Shown: in pieces, positions 5,897-12,717 of the stretch | Numbering within the stretch: the stretch's first letter is position 1 | How the letters are laid out: the number at the start of each line of letters is the position of its first letter | Assembly (NCBI GenBank): GCA_028290165.1 | Contig: JAQGKJ010000575.1 | Span: forward strand, 1 to 13,845 | Direction of reading: 5' to 3' | DNA: 13,845 bases | From: Bradyrhizobium sp. | Lineage (GTDB): Bacteria; Pseudomonadota; Alphaproteobacteria; Rhizobiales; Xanthobacteraceae | Translations under genes and position numbers: made by a program | The notes under the pieces: generated by a model | Databases searched by the model: none | What the model saw: the letters and a program-made list of their open reading frames with translations, nothing else | What the model was told of the DNA's origin: nothing

Positions 5897-7534
5897 CTAC
5901 CCCGACCGCGCCAGTGCGCCGTCGATCATGGTCACCGAATTTGCCAAGCCATACACCGCGACGAACGAGCCAAATCGCGGGCCTTTTTCCTGACCGAGCA
6001 GCACCTGATAGAGCATGTTGAACCAGTCGAGCGAGACGCCGGGCCGGCCGTCCTTGCCCTTCTTGACCGGATCCAGGAACGGCTCGCGCCGGCCGATCTC
6101 GTAAACCACGTTCTGGATCTCTTCCGCGGTGGAGTTCGCCGGCAATTGCGATAGCGCATCGCGCAGATCCTGCAGCGCGGCGCGTTCGGTATCGGTCGGC
6201 TCGCGAAACTTTTTCGTCGGCGCGACAAAATCGCGATAGTAGTTGATGGCGTAGCCGACCATCGCATCGAGCTTGGGATGGGTTTGCGGCGTGACGCCGG
6301 GGCGATAGCGCCCGATGAAACCCCACAAGGTTGCGGCGTTCTCCGCGTTCGACGACGACACCAGCGTCAGCAGCAACTGGAACGTCACGGGCATGTCCGC
6401 TGCGGGCGGATGGCCTGCGTGGATGTGCCAGACGGGATTCTGTAGCTGCTGCCGCGCATCCTGCCGCGGAAAGCCCTCGAGAAACTGCTGGTAGTCGTCG
6501 ACGTTGCGCGGGATCACGTCGAAATACAAACGCTTCGCCGACTTCGGTTCGCGATACATGAATAGCGACAGCGATTCCGGCGACGCATAGCGCAGCCATT
6601 CGTCGATGGTGAGTCCGTTGCCCTTCGACTTCGATATCTTCTGGCCCTGCTCGTCGAGGAACAGCTCGTAGATGAATGGCTCCGGCGGCATGCCGCCGAG
6701 CGCCGCGCAAATCTTGCCCGAGAGTTTGACCGAATCGATGAGATCCTTGCCGGCCATCTCATAGTCGATTCCGAGCGCGAACCAGCGCATCGCCCAGTCC
6801 GGCTTCCATTGCAGCTTGCAATGCCCGCCGGTAACCGGCAGCGTGATGCGCTCCTTTGTTTCGGGATCGTCATAGGAGATGGTGCCGGCCTTCACATCAT
6901 GCTCGACGATCGGCACGTAGAGCACCTCGCCGGTGCGGGGAGAAATCGGCAGGAACGGCGAGTAGCTCGCCGCGCGCTCTTCGCGCAGCGACGGCAGCAT
7001 GATCGCCATCACTTGCTCAAGGCGCTCCAGCACGCGCATCAGCGCCGCGTCGAATTTTCCCGACTTGTAATATTCGGTTGAGCTGGCGAATTCGTAGTCG
7101 AAGCCGAAGGTGTCGAGAAACGCGCGCAGCCGCGCATTGTTATGCGCGCCGAAACTGTCATGGGTGCCGAACGGATCCGGCACCCGGGTCAGCGGTCTGC
7201 CGAGATGCTGCGACAGCATCTCCTTGTTCGGCACATTGTCCGGCACCTTGCGCAGGCCGTCCATGTCGTCGGAGAACGCGATCAGCCGGGTCCTGATCTT
7301 GTCCTCGGTGAGAACGCGAAACGCGTGGCGCACCATGGTGGTGCGCGCGACCTCGCCGAAGGTACCGATATGCGGCAGCCCGGAGGGCCCATAGCCGGTC
7401 TCGAACAGAACCTCGTCCTTCGGTTTCTTCTTCAGCCGCGCGACAATCGCCTTTGCCTGCTCGAACGGCCAGGCGTTGGATTGTTCGGCGAGCGCGCGCA
7501 ATTCGCTCGGACTCGGAAGATCGATCGTGGACAT
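5897..7534 (-). CDS. lysK: Lysyl-tRNA synthetase, class I
   Basis: Charges tRNA-Lys with lysine using ATP. The 545 residues match the class I (LysK) form, unrelated in fold to the class II LysS/LysU and common in alphaproteobacteria. Signatures: the HIGH-like [13 protein letters not shown] (49-61), the KMSKS-like KISKSKGN (299-306), and the class-specific [16 protein letters not shown] and AGKDLIDS stretches in between. The helical C-terminal part (about 400-545), with [18 protein letters not shown] near the end, is complete. The start ATG at 7534 is followed at once by conserved synthetase-like sequence. The frame stays open further upstream, but that stretch is a translation of the palindromic repeat and is not part of the gene. 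GGAG about eleven bases upstream is a modest ribosome site. No second, class II enzyme is seen in the window. Confidence 0.97.
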   Translation of the reverse strand: MSTIDLPSPSELRALAEQSNAWPFEQAKAIVARLKKKPKDEVLFETGYGPSGLPHIGTFGEVARTTMVRHAFRVLTEDKIRTRLIAFSDDMDGLRKVPDNVPNKEMLSQHLGRPLTRVPDPFGTHDSFGAHNNARLRAFLDTFGFDYEFASSTEYYKSGKFDAALMRVLERLEQVMAIMLPSLREERAASYSPFLPISPRTGEVLYVPIVEHDVKAGTISYDDPETKERITLPVTGGHCKLQWKPDWAMRWFALGIDYEMAGKDLIDSVKLSGKICAALGGMPPEPFIYELFLDEQGQKISKSKGNGLTIDEWLRYASPESLSLFMYREPKSAKRLYFDVIPRNVDDYQQFLEGFPRQDARQQLQNPVWHIHAGHPPAADMPVTFQLLLTLVSSSNAENAATLWGFIGRYRPGVTPQTHPKLDAMVGYAINYYRDFVAPTKKFREPTDTERAALQDLRDALSQLPANSTAEEIQNVVYEIGRREPFLDPVKKGKDGRPGVSLDWFNMLYQVLLGQEKGPRFGSFVAVYGLANSVTMIDGALARSG

Positions 7535-7580
7535 CAAGGGGGTCGCTCCGGGCCAGGAAGCTGGCCTGCTTATAATATAG

Positions 7581-7662
7581 CCGTCATTGCGAGCGAAGCG
7601 AAGCAATCCATAAGGCGACAAAGCAAGTGTGGATTGCTTCGTCGCTTCGCTCCTCGCGACGG
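7581..7662. repeat. Palindromic repeat, GAGCGAAGCGAAGCAATCC family
   Basis: The left arm begins CCGTCATTGCGAGCGAAGCG and ends GAAGCAATCCA (7581-7610). The right arm runs from TGGATTGCTTCG (7630) to CGCGACGG (7662). They are imperfect reverse complements around a 19-base loop. The edge CCGTCATTGC is shared with the two elements at 4776 and 5758, although the core differs. The family is familiar from Bradyrhizobium and Rhodopseudomonas genomes. It fills most of the gap between the binding-protein gene and lysK. AT-rich bases at 7571-7580 at its edge could hold the lysK -10. Confidence 0.85.
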
Positions 7663-7670
7663 TCAAATCC

Positions 7671-8600
7671 CTAAAACGGGCTCACCGAAAAATAGCGCAG
7701 CCACAGATCGGTATAACGGCCTTTTTCCCAGACCCGGAACAGCGCCCAATTCAACGCCTGCCGCAACAAATCGTTGCCCTTGCGCACGGCTATCCCGATG
7801 CCCTCGCCGAAATAGCGGCTCTCGACGAACGGGCCGCCCGAGAACGCGCAGCATTCGCCAGAGTCAGTGCCGTTGATCCAGAACGCCAGCGAGATCGCGT
7901 CGCCAAAGATGAAATCGACCTCGCCGCGTCGCAACGCCAGCCGCAGTGCGTCGTCGTTCGGATAGGAGTGCAGTTCGGCGTCGGTGAACATCGCCTTGAG
8001 ATAGGCCTCATGCGAGGAGCCGGCGATAGCGCCGACTTTCTTGCCTTCGAGATATTCGGGACGGATCTCCGGCATGACAGCGTCGCGCCGCGACACGAAC
8101 CGCGCCGGCGCCCGGTAATAGGGATCGGTGAAATCGACCCGCGCCCGCAGCTGCGGCGTCACCGCAAGCGAAGCGATGATGGCATCGCCGCGGTTGCTGG
8201 CGATCGCATCGAGCAGCGTCTCGAACCGCCGCATCTGGATCGTACAGGTGACCTTGATCTCCTCGCAAAGCTGCCGCGCCAGATCGACATTGAAGCCCGC
8301 CGGATTGCCATCGGGCCCGGTGAAGTTGAACGGCGGATAATCGGTCTCGGTCAGAAACCGGATTACGGTAATACGCGACAGGTCGGGCCGGTCCGGCCGC
8401 CGCCGTGGGTCCCAGAAGCCGGGCACAGCCTGCGGCGCCGCCTCGGAGCCGGGTTTTGCGGTGCTTTGGGCGCGCGCCGCGCCGCCGGGCAGTTCGGCCA
8501 TAACCAGCAGCGCGCCCAGCAAAAATCCCGCGATCGCCAGGATGGCGCGGAATGTTCGAAGCGTTGTTCCGTCTGTGGGTGAAATGATCGGGGGGTGCAT
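7671..8600 (-). CDS. Periplasmic solute-binding protein, family 3
   Basis: A 309-residue secreted receptor of the SBP family 3 (amino-acid or similar small polar ligand binding). The N-terminal signal peptide has a hydrophobic core at about 19-35 and a likely cleavage after Ala44 (GAARA, then QS). The mature part shows family hallmarks: [56 protein letters not shown] and, near the end, [19 protein letters not shown]. No permease or ATPase gene is adjacent, so it is an orphan that must share a transporter or serve sensing. Start: the ATG at 8600 gives a normal signal peptide; an in-frame ATG at 8642 would add 14 residues, and neither has a clear ribosome site. A TATAAG at 8636-8631 would fit the shorter form. 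The ligand is unknown. Confidence 0.88.
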   Translation of the reverse strand: MHPPIISPTDGTTLRTFRAILAIAGFLLGALLVMAELPGGAARAQSTAKPGSEAAPQAVPGFWDPRRRPDRPDLSRITVIRFLTETDYPPFNFTGPDGNPAGFNVDLARQLCEEIKVTCTIQMRRFETLLDAIASNRGDAIIASLAVTPQLRARVDFTDPYYRAPARFVSRRDAVMPEIRPEYLEGKKVGAIAGSSHEAYLKAMFTDAELHSYPNDDALRLALRRGEVDFIFGDAISLAFWINGTDSGECCAFSGGPFVESRYFGEGIGIAVRKGNDLLRQALNWALFRVWEKGRYTDLWLRYFSVSPF

Positions 8601-8685
8601 CGCCAGCGGTTTTCTTAAGAAGTCGAGGGCCTTATAGACCATCCGGCCGATAACGCGAATGTCGTTTGGGTCTGGAGCCCGCCGC

Positions 8686-9279
8686 TCAGAGGTACCGCTT
8701 CAGATCGGCCGCGGCTTCCTCGGGCGTCCGTTTGAGGTTGAACGGCGAGACGAACTTGCCGTCGCGATCCATCAGATAGATCAGCGCGGTGTGATCCATG
8801 GTGTAGTCGCCATCCTTCAGCGGTACCTTCCGGGCATAGACCCGGTAGACGGAAAGCACTTTTGCGATCTGGTCGGGATTGCCGGTCAGGCCCTCCAGAT
8901 GCGGATCAAAACTCGACAGATAGTCCTTCATCGCCGCTGACGTGTCGCGCTCGGGATCGACCGAGATGAAATAGGCGTTGACGCGGTCGGCATCCTTGCC
9001 CAGCGCTTTGAGCACCTCGGAAATCTCGAACAGCGACGTCGGACAGATATCGGGGCAATGGGTGAAGCCGAAGAAGATCAGCGTCGGGCGGCCCTGCAGG
9101 TTCTTGTCGGTCACGGTCTGGCCGGCCTGGTCGGTCAGCTGGAACGGCCCGCCGATCGCGGCAGGCGCTGCCACATGTTTCAATCCGCCCAGCACCCACA
9201 GCATCAGCACCAGGCCAACCACAAGGCTACCGGCGAAAGCTGCAACAATGACCAGCGGACGGGTAGTCCGATCCATCAT
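8686..9279 (-). CDS. SCO family copper chaperone (Sco1/SenC/PrrC)
   Basis: A 197-residue membrane-anchored, periplasm-facing thioredoxin-fold protein. SCO proteins deliver copper to the CuA site of cytochrome c oxidase and may act as thiol-disulfide reductases. One transmembrane anchor lies at about 9-30. The copper ligands are all present: Cys75 and Cys79 in FGFTHCPDICP, and His163 in DYTMDHTALIYLMD. VDPERDT (107-113) is also typical. The start is ATGATG at 9279-9274; AAGGA lies four bases before the first and seven before the second ATG, so Met2 (9276) may be the true start. A small membrane protein gene ends 19 bases upstream, and the two are probably one operon. No oxidase subunit genes are in the window. 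Confidence 0.94.
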   Translation of the reverse strand: MMDRTTRPLVIVAAFAGSLVVGLVLMLWVLGGLKHVAAPAAIGGPFQLTDQAGQTVTDKNLQGRPTLIFFGFTHCPDICPTSLFEISEVLKALGKDADRVNAYFISVDPERDTSAAMKDYLSSFDPHLEGLTGNPDQIAKVLSVYRVYARKVPLKDGDYTMDHTALIYLMDRDGKFVSPFNLKRTPEEAAADLKRYL

Positions 9280-9298
9280 GAATTCCTTATGTTTCGGA

Positions 9299-9499
9299 TC
9301 AGAAGCACGCCGAAATACCAGACGCGATCATCTCGAAGAACACCGCCGTCCCGTAATAAAACCACAGCGCCACCGTGCCGAGCAGCAACGCAGCACCGAG
9401 ACCCGTACCGGCCAGGACCAGCGCCGGTATGCCCCTGCGCGCCGGCACGACGGCGGGGATTTCCTGATGCGTGGAAATGGGCTGAGCCATGGCGACCAT
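9299..9499 (-). CDS. Small single-pass membrane protein upstream of SCO
   Basis: A 66-residue protein with one strong transmembrane segment (about residues 27-50) and a characteristic end, FFEMIASGISACF. I know no named function; similar small proteins ending in an aromatic/ISACF-like tail occur near oxidase-assembly genes in this group, so a role alongside SCO is a guess. The start could be ATG 9499 (MVAMAQ) or ATG 9490 (MAQPIS). GGAG about eleven bases before 9499 slightly favours the longer form. The frame remains open to 9607, but the added stretch crosses a GC-rich inverted repeat (9582-9598) and looks non-coding. It is co-directional with sco, 19 bases apart. Confidence 0.68.
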   Translation of the reverse strand: MVAMAQPISTHQEIPAVVPARRGIPALVLAGTGLGAALLLGTVALWFYYGTAVFFEMIASGISACF

Positions 9500-9581
9500 C
9501 TGAACGGACAGGCTCCGACGGGCGTTGCCGCCAATCGCTGTCCTAAGGGTGTTCAGATAGAGCCAGTCGCGCTGCCGGGCA

Positions 9582-9598
9582 AGCGCCGCGGCGGCGCT
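9582..9598. repeat. GC-rich inverted repeat
   Basis: AGCGCCGC (9582-9589) and GCGGCGCT (9591-9598) form an eight-base dyad around one base, between the ClpP-like gene and the sco operon. No T-run follows, so it is not an intrinsic terminator. A weak promoter (TTGCCC at 9582-9577, TATCTG at 9559-9554 on the minus strand, 17-base gap) overlaps its edge. Confidence 0.35.
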
Positions 9599-9631
9599 CC
9601 CGATCACGTCAAGCTGATAAGGATAGCTATT

Positions 9632-10090
9632 TCAGTGGTATGACGAGGCCTGGGCGTCGAGGTAGCAGGGCTTGTACATGCTCATCAGCTGCTTGCCGCG
9701 CAGGAAGATCATGTGCGGGGTCAGCCCGCCGCGCGCGGCGATCCAGCGCCGGATCGGCGAGGGATACATCGAATACAGCATCTGGGTGGCTTCAGGATTG
9801 GTGACGGCACGGCCGTTGGCGCCAAAATCCCACGCCGCGTGGAAGCCCAGATTGGCATGCGAGGTCACGCAGATCTTGTCGTGGGGAACCGCGCCGAGAA
9901 TGATGGTGCAGGCCGAGGCGCAGAGGCCGTCGATGATGACGGTCTCGCCGGAACTGCGCAGGCCCTGGTATCTGTCGACGTAGGTTCCGATCCGTCCGCC
10001 GCGATCCTCGCCGATCCGAACCACCGCATGGCTCGCCCCCACGCCGGCCAGCAAGAGAACCGCCGCAAGCAACCCCGTCAGAAGTTTCAT
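9632..10090 (-). CDS. Secreted ClpP/crotonase-fold-like protein
   Basis: A 152-residue exported protein of unknown function. The signal peptide occupies residues 1-22 (KLLTGLLAAVLLLAG core, cleavage after ASHA). The mature part resembles small periplasmic ClpP-like proteins. IDGLCASACTIILGAVP carries Ser59 at the place of the ClpP nucleophile, and LGFHAAW carries His84. The 25-residue Ser-His distance equals that in E. coli ClpP (Ser97-His122). The third, Asp-containing motif is not seen; GLTPHMIFLRGKQL stands in its place. It could be a serine hydrolase with a dyad or an inactive relative. Four Cys (57, 61, 74, 142) may form disulfides. The ATG at 10090 is the first codon of a proper signal peptide; the frame extends upstream to 10204 without signs of coding. 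Confidence 0.75.
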   Translation of the reverse strand: MKLLTGLLAAVLLLAGVGASHAVVRIGEDRGGRIGTYVDRYQGLRSSGETVIIDGLCASACTIILGAVPHDKICVTSHANLGFHAAWDFGANGRAVTNPEATQMLYSMYPSPIRRWIAARGGLTPHMIFLRGKQLMSMYKPCYLDAQASSYH

Positions 10091-10394
10091 GTCCTGCCCC
10101 AGTCCAAACCTGTCGAAGCCGAATCTGTTCTCATTGAGTGATGCAAGATGGTGGCCAGCGTGTTGCGAGATCGCGATTTTGTCCAGATGCCGGGGGTGGC
10201 TCAAAACAAATTCAAATCAAGTGTTGCATGCGCGCTGCACCTTTCGGCCCGAGGGTCCCAAACTGGAACAAGTTAACGTTTCCCTGTGCACGGCTGCCAC
10301 TCCAAATCTCCGACTCAAAGCAAAACTGCCACTCAAAGCGGCGCTTTGCCGTTGACCGAGGCAAACGCCACAGGCTTCAATCCCCCTCCTGAGG
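10091..10394. other. Gene-free spacer with direct repeats
   Basis: No credible gene is seen in these 304 bases on either strand. They hold the divergent 5' regions of the ClpP-like gene and the FAD dehydrogenase. ACTCAAAGC occurs at 10313-10321 and 10331-10339 (18-base period), and CTGCCACT at 10294-10301 and 10326-10333. CAAAGC/GCTTTG (10334-10339/10343-10348) makes a small hairpin. Bases 10201-10230 are notably AT-rich for this genome. Confidence 0.6.
10352..10381 (+). promoter_or_regulatory. Possible promoter of the FAD dehydrogenase gene
   Basis: TTGACC (10352-10357) and TTCAAT (10376-10381) are 18 bases apart and match five and four consensus bases. Transcription would start near 10388, making a leader of about 70 bases that contains the whole stem-loop at 10395-10442. 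Confidence 0.3.
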
Positions 10395-10442
10395 GCGCAT
10401 GATCTTCACGCCAAACCGCCCACACTTTGGCGGATCATGCGC
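10395..10442 (+). promoter_or_regulatory. Leader stem-loop or operator before the FAD dehydrogenase
   Basis: GCGCATGATC (10395-10404) and GATCATGCGC (10433-10442) are a perfect ten-base inverted repeat. Nested inside, CCAAA (10411-10415) pairs with TTTGG (10426-10430). The right arm ends 16 bases before the ATG at 10459, just upstream of the ribosome site GGGAAA (10449-10454). It could be a translational control hairpin or a two-site protein operator. It is not followed by a T-run, so it is not a terminator. Confidence 0.55.
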
Positions 10443-10458
10443 TATTGCGGGAAATTCA

Positions 10459-12117
10459 ATGGCCGACGATGCGGACGTAATTGTGGTCGGCGGAGGCCTC
10501 GCGGGCCTCGTCGCCGCGACGGAAATTGCCGACGCCGGCAAACGCGTCATCGTGGTCGACCAGGAAGGCGAGCAAAGCCTCGGCGGCCAGGCCTTCTGGT
10601 CGTTCGGCGGATTGTTCCTGGTGGACAGCCCCGAACAGCGCCGGCTCGGCATCAAGGACAGTTTTGACCTCGCGCTGCAGGACTGGATCGGTTCGGCCGG
10701 TTTTGATCGCGACGAGGATCTTTGGCCGAGGCGCTGGGCGGAAGCCTACGTGGCGTTCGCCGCCGGCGAGAAGCGAAGCTGGCTCCGCGCCATGGGCCAT
10801 CGTATCTTCCCGATCGTCGGCTGGGCCGAGCGCGGCGGCTACGACGCCATGAGCCACGGCAATTCGGTGCCGCGCTTTCATGTCACCTGGGGCACCGGCC
10901 CCGGCGTGGTGGAGCCGTTCGAGCGCCGCGCGCGCGAAGCGCAGGCAAGCGGCCGCCTGACGTTCCGCTTCCGCCATCGCGTCGATGCTCTCACTATCAC
11001 CAACGGCGCTGTCGATGGCGTCACCGGCGCGGTCCTCGAGCCTGATAGCGTCGGGCGCGGCAAGAGCAGCTCGCGAAAAGTCACCGGCGATTTTGCGCTG
11101 CGCGCGCCAGCCGTGATCGTCGCCTCCGGCGGCCTCGGCGGCAATCATGATCTGGTGCGGCAGAACTGGCCGAAGCGGCTTGGGGATGCGCCAAAGAACA
11201 TGATCTCCGGCGTGCCTGAACATGTCGATGGCAGGATGATCGGCATTACCGAAGCCGCAGGCGCCCGGCTGATCAACCGCGACCGGATGTGGCACTATGT
11301 CGAGGGCATCAGGAACTGGAATCCGATCTGGCCGCGCCACGGTATCCGCATTCTGCCCGGGCCGTCCTCGATGTGGTTCGACGCCACCGGCACGCGGCTG
11401 CCCTCGCCGCTGTTTCCCGGCTCCGACACGCTCGGCCAGCTGCATTACATCATGTCGACCGGCTACGATTATTCGTGGTTCGTGCTGACCCAGAGCATCA
11501 TCAAGAAGGAGTTTGCACTGTCAGGCTCCGAACAAAACCCTGACCTCACGGGAAAAAGCTGGCTGATGACGGCCAGGCGCGCCACTAACAAGGGCGCGCC
11601 CGCGCCGGTGGAAGCATTCAAGGCCAAGGGCGCGGATTTCATCGTGCGCGACAATCTCGCCGATCTCGTCAGCGCCATGAACGCGCTCAGCGGCGATAAC
11701 CTCCTGAAACTCGAATATCTGAAGGTCCAGATCGAGGCGCGCGACCGCGAGATCGAAAACGCTTACGTCAAGGATACGCAGGTGATGAACATCCACAACG
11801 CGCGAAAATATATCGGCGACCGGCTGATCCGCACCGCAAAGCCGCACCGGATTCTCGATCCCGCGCAGGGACCGCTGATCGCGGTGAAACTCAACATCCT
11901 GACCCGCAAGACACTGGGCGGCTTCGAGACCGACCTCGACTCGCGGGTGTTCGGCCATGACGGCAAGATCATGCCGGGACTTTATGCCGCCGGCGAAGCG
12001 GCCGGCTTTGGCGGCGGCGGCATGCACGGCTATCGCTCGCTGGAAGGCACGTTCCTCGGCGGCTGTCTGTTCTCAGGCCGCAATGCCGGCCGCGCGGCGG
12101 CGAAGGCTGTGGGATAA
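10459..12117 (+). CDS. FAD-binding dehydrogenase, fumarate reductase/KstD-like
   Basis: A 552-residue flavoprotein oxidoreductase of the FAD_binding_2 superfamily, related to fumarate reductase flavoproteins and 3-ketosteroid delta-1-dehydrogenases. The N-terminal Rossmann motif is VIVVGGGLAGLVAATEIA (7-24), and VIVVDQE follows at the end of strand 2, where the FAD ribose is bound. The second FAD region lies at the C-terminus: GLYAAGEAAGFGGGG with HGYRSLEGTFLGGCLFSGR just after it. The length and sequence resemble the group usually annotated as FAD-binding dehydrogenase in proteobacteria; the substrate is unknown. No signal peptide or heme domain is seen. The start at 10459 is chosen because the Rossmann fold begins at once and GGGAAA lies just upstream; the in-frame ATG at 10399 sits inside an inverted repeat. 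An intrinsic terminator follows 25 bases after the stop. Confidence 0.92.
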   Translation: MADDADVIVVGGGLAGLVAATEIADAGKRVIVVDQEGEQSLGGQAFWSFGGLFLVDSPEQRRLGIKDSFDLALQDWIGSAGFDRDEDLWPRRWAEAYVAFAAGEKRSWLRAMGHRIFPIVGWAERGGYDAMSHGNSVPRFHVTWGTGPGVVEPFERRAREAQASGRLTFRFRHRVDALTITNGAVDGVTGAVLEPDSVGRGKSSSRKVTGDFALRAPAVIVASGGLGGNHDLVRQNWPKRLGDAPKNMISGVPEHVDGRMIGITEAAGARLINRDRMWHYVEGIRNWNPIWPRHGIRILPGPSSMWFDATGTRLPSPLFPGSDTLGQLHYIMSTGYDYSWFVLTQSIIKKEFALSGSEQNPDLTGKSWLMTARRATNKGAPAPVEAFKAKGADFIVRDNLADLVSAMNALSGDNLLKLEYLKVQIEARDREIENAYVKDTQVMNIHNARKYIGDRLIRTAKPHRILDPAQGPLIAVKLNILTRKTLGGFETDLDSRVFGHDGKIMPGLYAAGEAAGFGGGGMHGYRSLEGTFLGGCLFSGRNAGRAAAKAVG

Positions 12118-12142
12118 GAAACGCAGATTTCGGATGTGAAAA

Positions 12143-12169
12143 AAAGCCCCGCGAGGTTCGCGGGGCTTT
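12143..12169. terminator. Bidirectional intrinsic terminator
   Basis: AAAGCCCCGCGA (12143-12154) and TCGCGGGGCTTT (12158-12169) form a perfect 12-base stem with loop GGT. On the plus strand it closes the FAD dehydrogenase with a short T-run. On the minus strand the stem is followed by seven T in a row (A-run 12139-12145), so it is the stronger terminator for transcripts arriving from the right, 11 bases after the stop of the 27-codon ORF. Confidence 0.92.
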
Positions 12170-12180
12170 CGAGGTTTCCG

Positions 12181-12264
12181 TTAGTGGTGCAGATGGATTG
12201 ACCAATAGCCGCCACCGACGACGACCAACATGGTCGGGATATCCCACAGCAAAGGTACTGGCAT
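12181..12264 (-). CDS. Small ORF encoding a 27-residue hydrophobic peptide
   Basis: ATG at 12264-12262 opens a 27-codon frame that ends with TAA at 12183-12181. The peptide starts MPVPLLWDIP, has a hydrophobic stretch TMLVVVGGGYW and ends SIHLHH with three histidines. Support for translation: GGGAGG at 12275-12270, five bases before the ATG, one of the best ribosome sites in the window; the ORF ends 11 bases before a strong minus-strand terminator; and it lies 22 bases after the stop of the secreted protein gene, in the same direction. Function is unknown; a short membrane-inserted peptide is the simplest reading. It is too short for usual gene callers. Chance ORFs of this size exist, so conservation would decide. 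Confidence 0.6.
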   Translation of the reverse strand: MPVPLLWDIPTMLVVVGGGYWSIHLHH

Positions 12265-12286
12265 GGTGACCTCCCATCGTCAGTCG

Positions 12287-12547
12287 TCAATCGCGATCAT
12301 GCTCTTTGATAATGACCCTGTTTGAGGGCTCTTCGCGCTCTTTCTTGATGATGGTCGTATGCTCGCGCGGCTCATTCTCCCTCTTGATGATCGTGGTGCG
12401 GTCCCGGTCGCGATCATGCGACTCGCCCACCGTCACGCCGGCCCCGACGGGTCCCACGCCGACGCCAATTCGCGCGTCCTCCGCATTCGCAGCAGGTACA
12501 GCAAGGCTGATGCCTGCTGCCGCAGCCAGTACAATGGCTAGTTTCAT
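12287..12547 (-). CDS. Small secreted charged protein with 13-residue repeats
   Basis: An 86-residue exported protein of unknown function. The signal peptide MKLAIVLAAAAG...VPAANA is cleaved after Ala22. A Gly/Val-rich stretch follows (IGVGVGPVGAGVTVG, 27-41), then an Asp/Arg run, then three units with an exact 13-residue period: TTIIKRE (51-57), TTIIKKE (64-70) and RVIIKEH (77-83), each followed by acidic and basic residues. The mature protein is highly charged and probably an extended or beta-rich periplasmic or outer-surface protein. The ATG at 12547 has GGAGG five bases upstream, which fixes the start; the frame upstream (to 12589) is not needed. It is divergent from the ECF sigma gene and followed by the 27-codon ORF. 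Confidence 0.8.
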   Translation of the reverse strand: MKLAIVLAAAAGISLAVPAANAEDARIGVGVGPVGAGVTVGESHDRDRDRTTIIKRENEPREHTTIIKKEREEPSNRVIIKEHDRD

Positions 12548-12577
12548 CGTTTCCTCCAGAATAACTGCCCAACCGAC

Positions 12578-12603
12578 AATGCCCTGCATAGCGCCCTAGT
12601 TCC
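12578..12603 (-). promoter_or_regulatory. Weak ECF-like promoter for the secreted protein gene
   Basis: Minus-strand AGGAACT has GGAAC at 12603-12599, followed after 17 bases by CATT (12581-12578). This only partly matches the two sites at 12647 and 13415 (CAT shared, spacing one base longer). It lies in the right place, about 30 bases before the ATG at 12547. Confidence 0.2.
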
Positions 12604-12646
12604 TGGCGGACCGCCGAACCGAGGGCTAACAAATAGTCGCCGCTGG

Positions 12647-12677
12647 CGGGAACCTATTTGCGTTTTCCGCATCCAAC
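12647..12677 (+). promoter_or_regulatory. ECF-type promoter of the sigma factor gene (autoregulatory)
   Basis: CGGGAACCT (12647-12655), then 14 bases, then CATCCAAC (12670-12677). GGAAC is a typical ECF -35 core, and CATCCAAC is at the right distance (16 bases from GGAAC) for a -10. The same 17 fixed bases recur with identical spacing before the DUF4142 gene. The ATG at 12718 is 40 bases downstream. Confidence 0.65.
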
Positions 12678-12717
12678 CGGTCAGCAGCATCGTGTTATCA
12701 TACCGAGGGAAGTCATC

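Noticed and set aside
7535..7666. Upstream extension of lysK
   Set aside because: The extra 44 codons are the translated palindromic repeat, not synthetase sequence.
10265..10283. GGAAC...GTTTCC near-palindrome and a GGAAC that could be an ECF -35
   Set aside because: The arms mismatch at several positions and there is no CATCC or CGTT at ECF spacing.
10138..10392. An 84-codon plus-strand ORF in the spacer
   Set aside because: Its composition is unlike a protein, it has no ribosome site, and it runs across repeats and the predicted promoter.
12658..12717. Longer start for the sigma factor at 12658
   Set aside because: It falls between the -35 and -10 of the shared ECF promoter; the ATG at 12718 has a good ribosome site.
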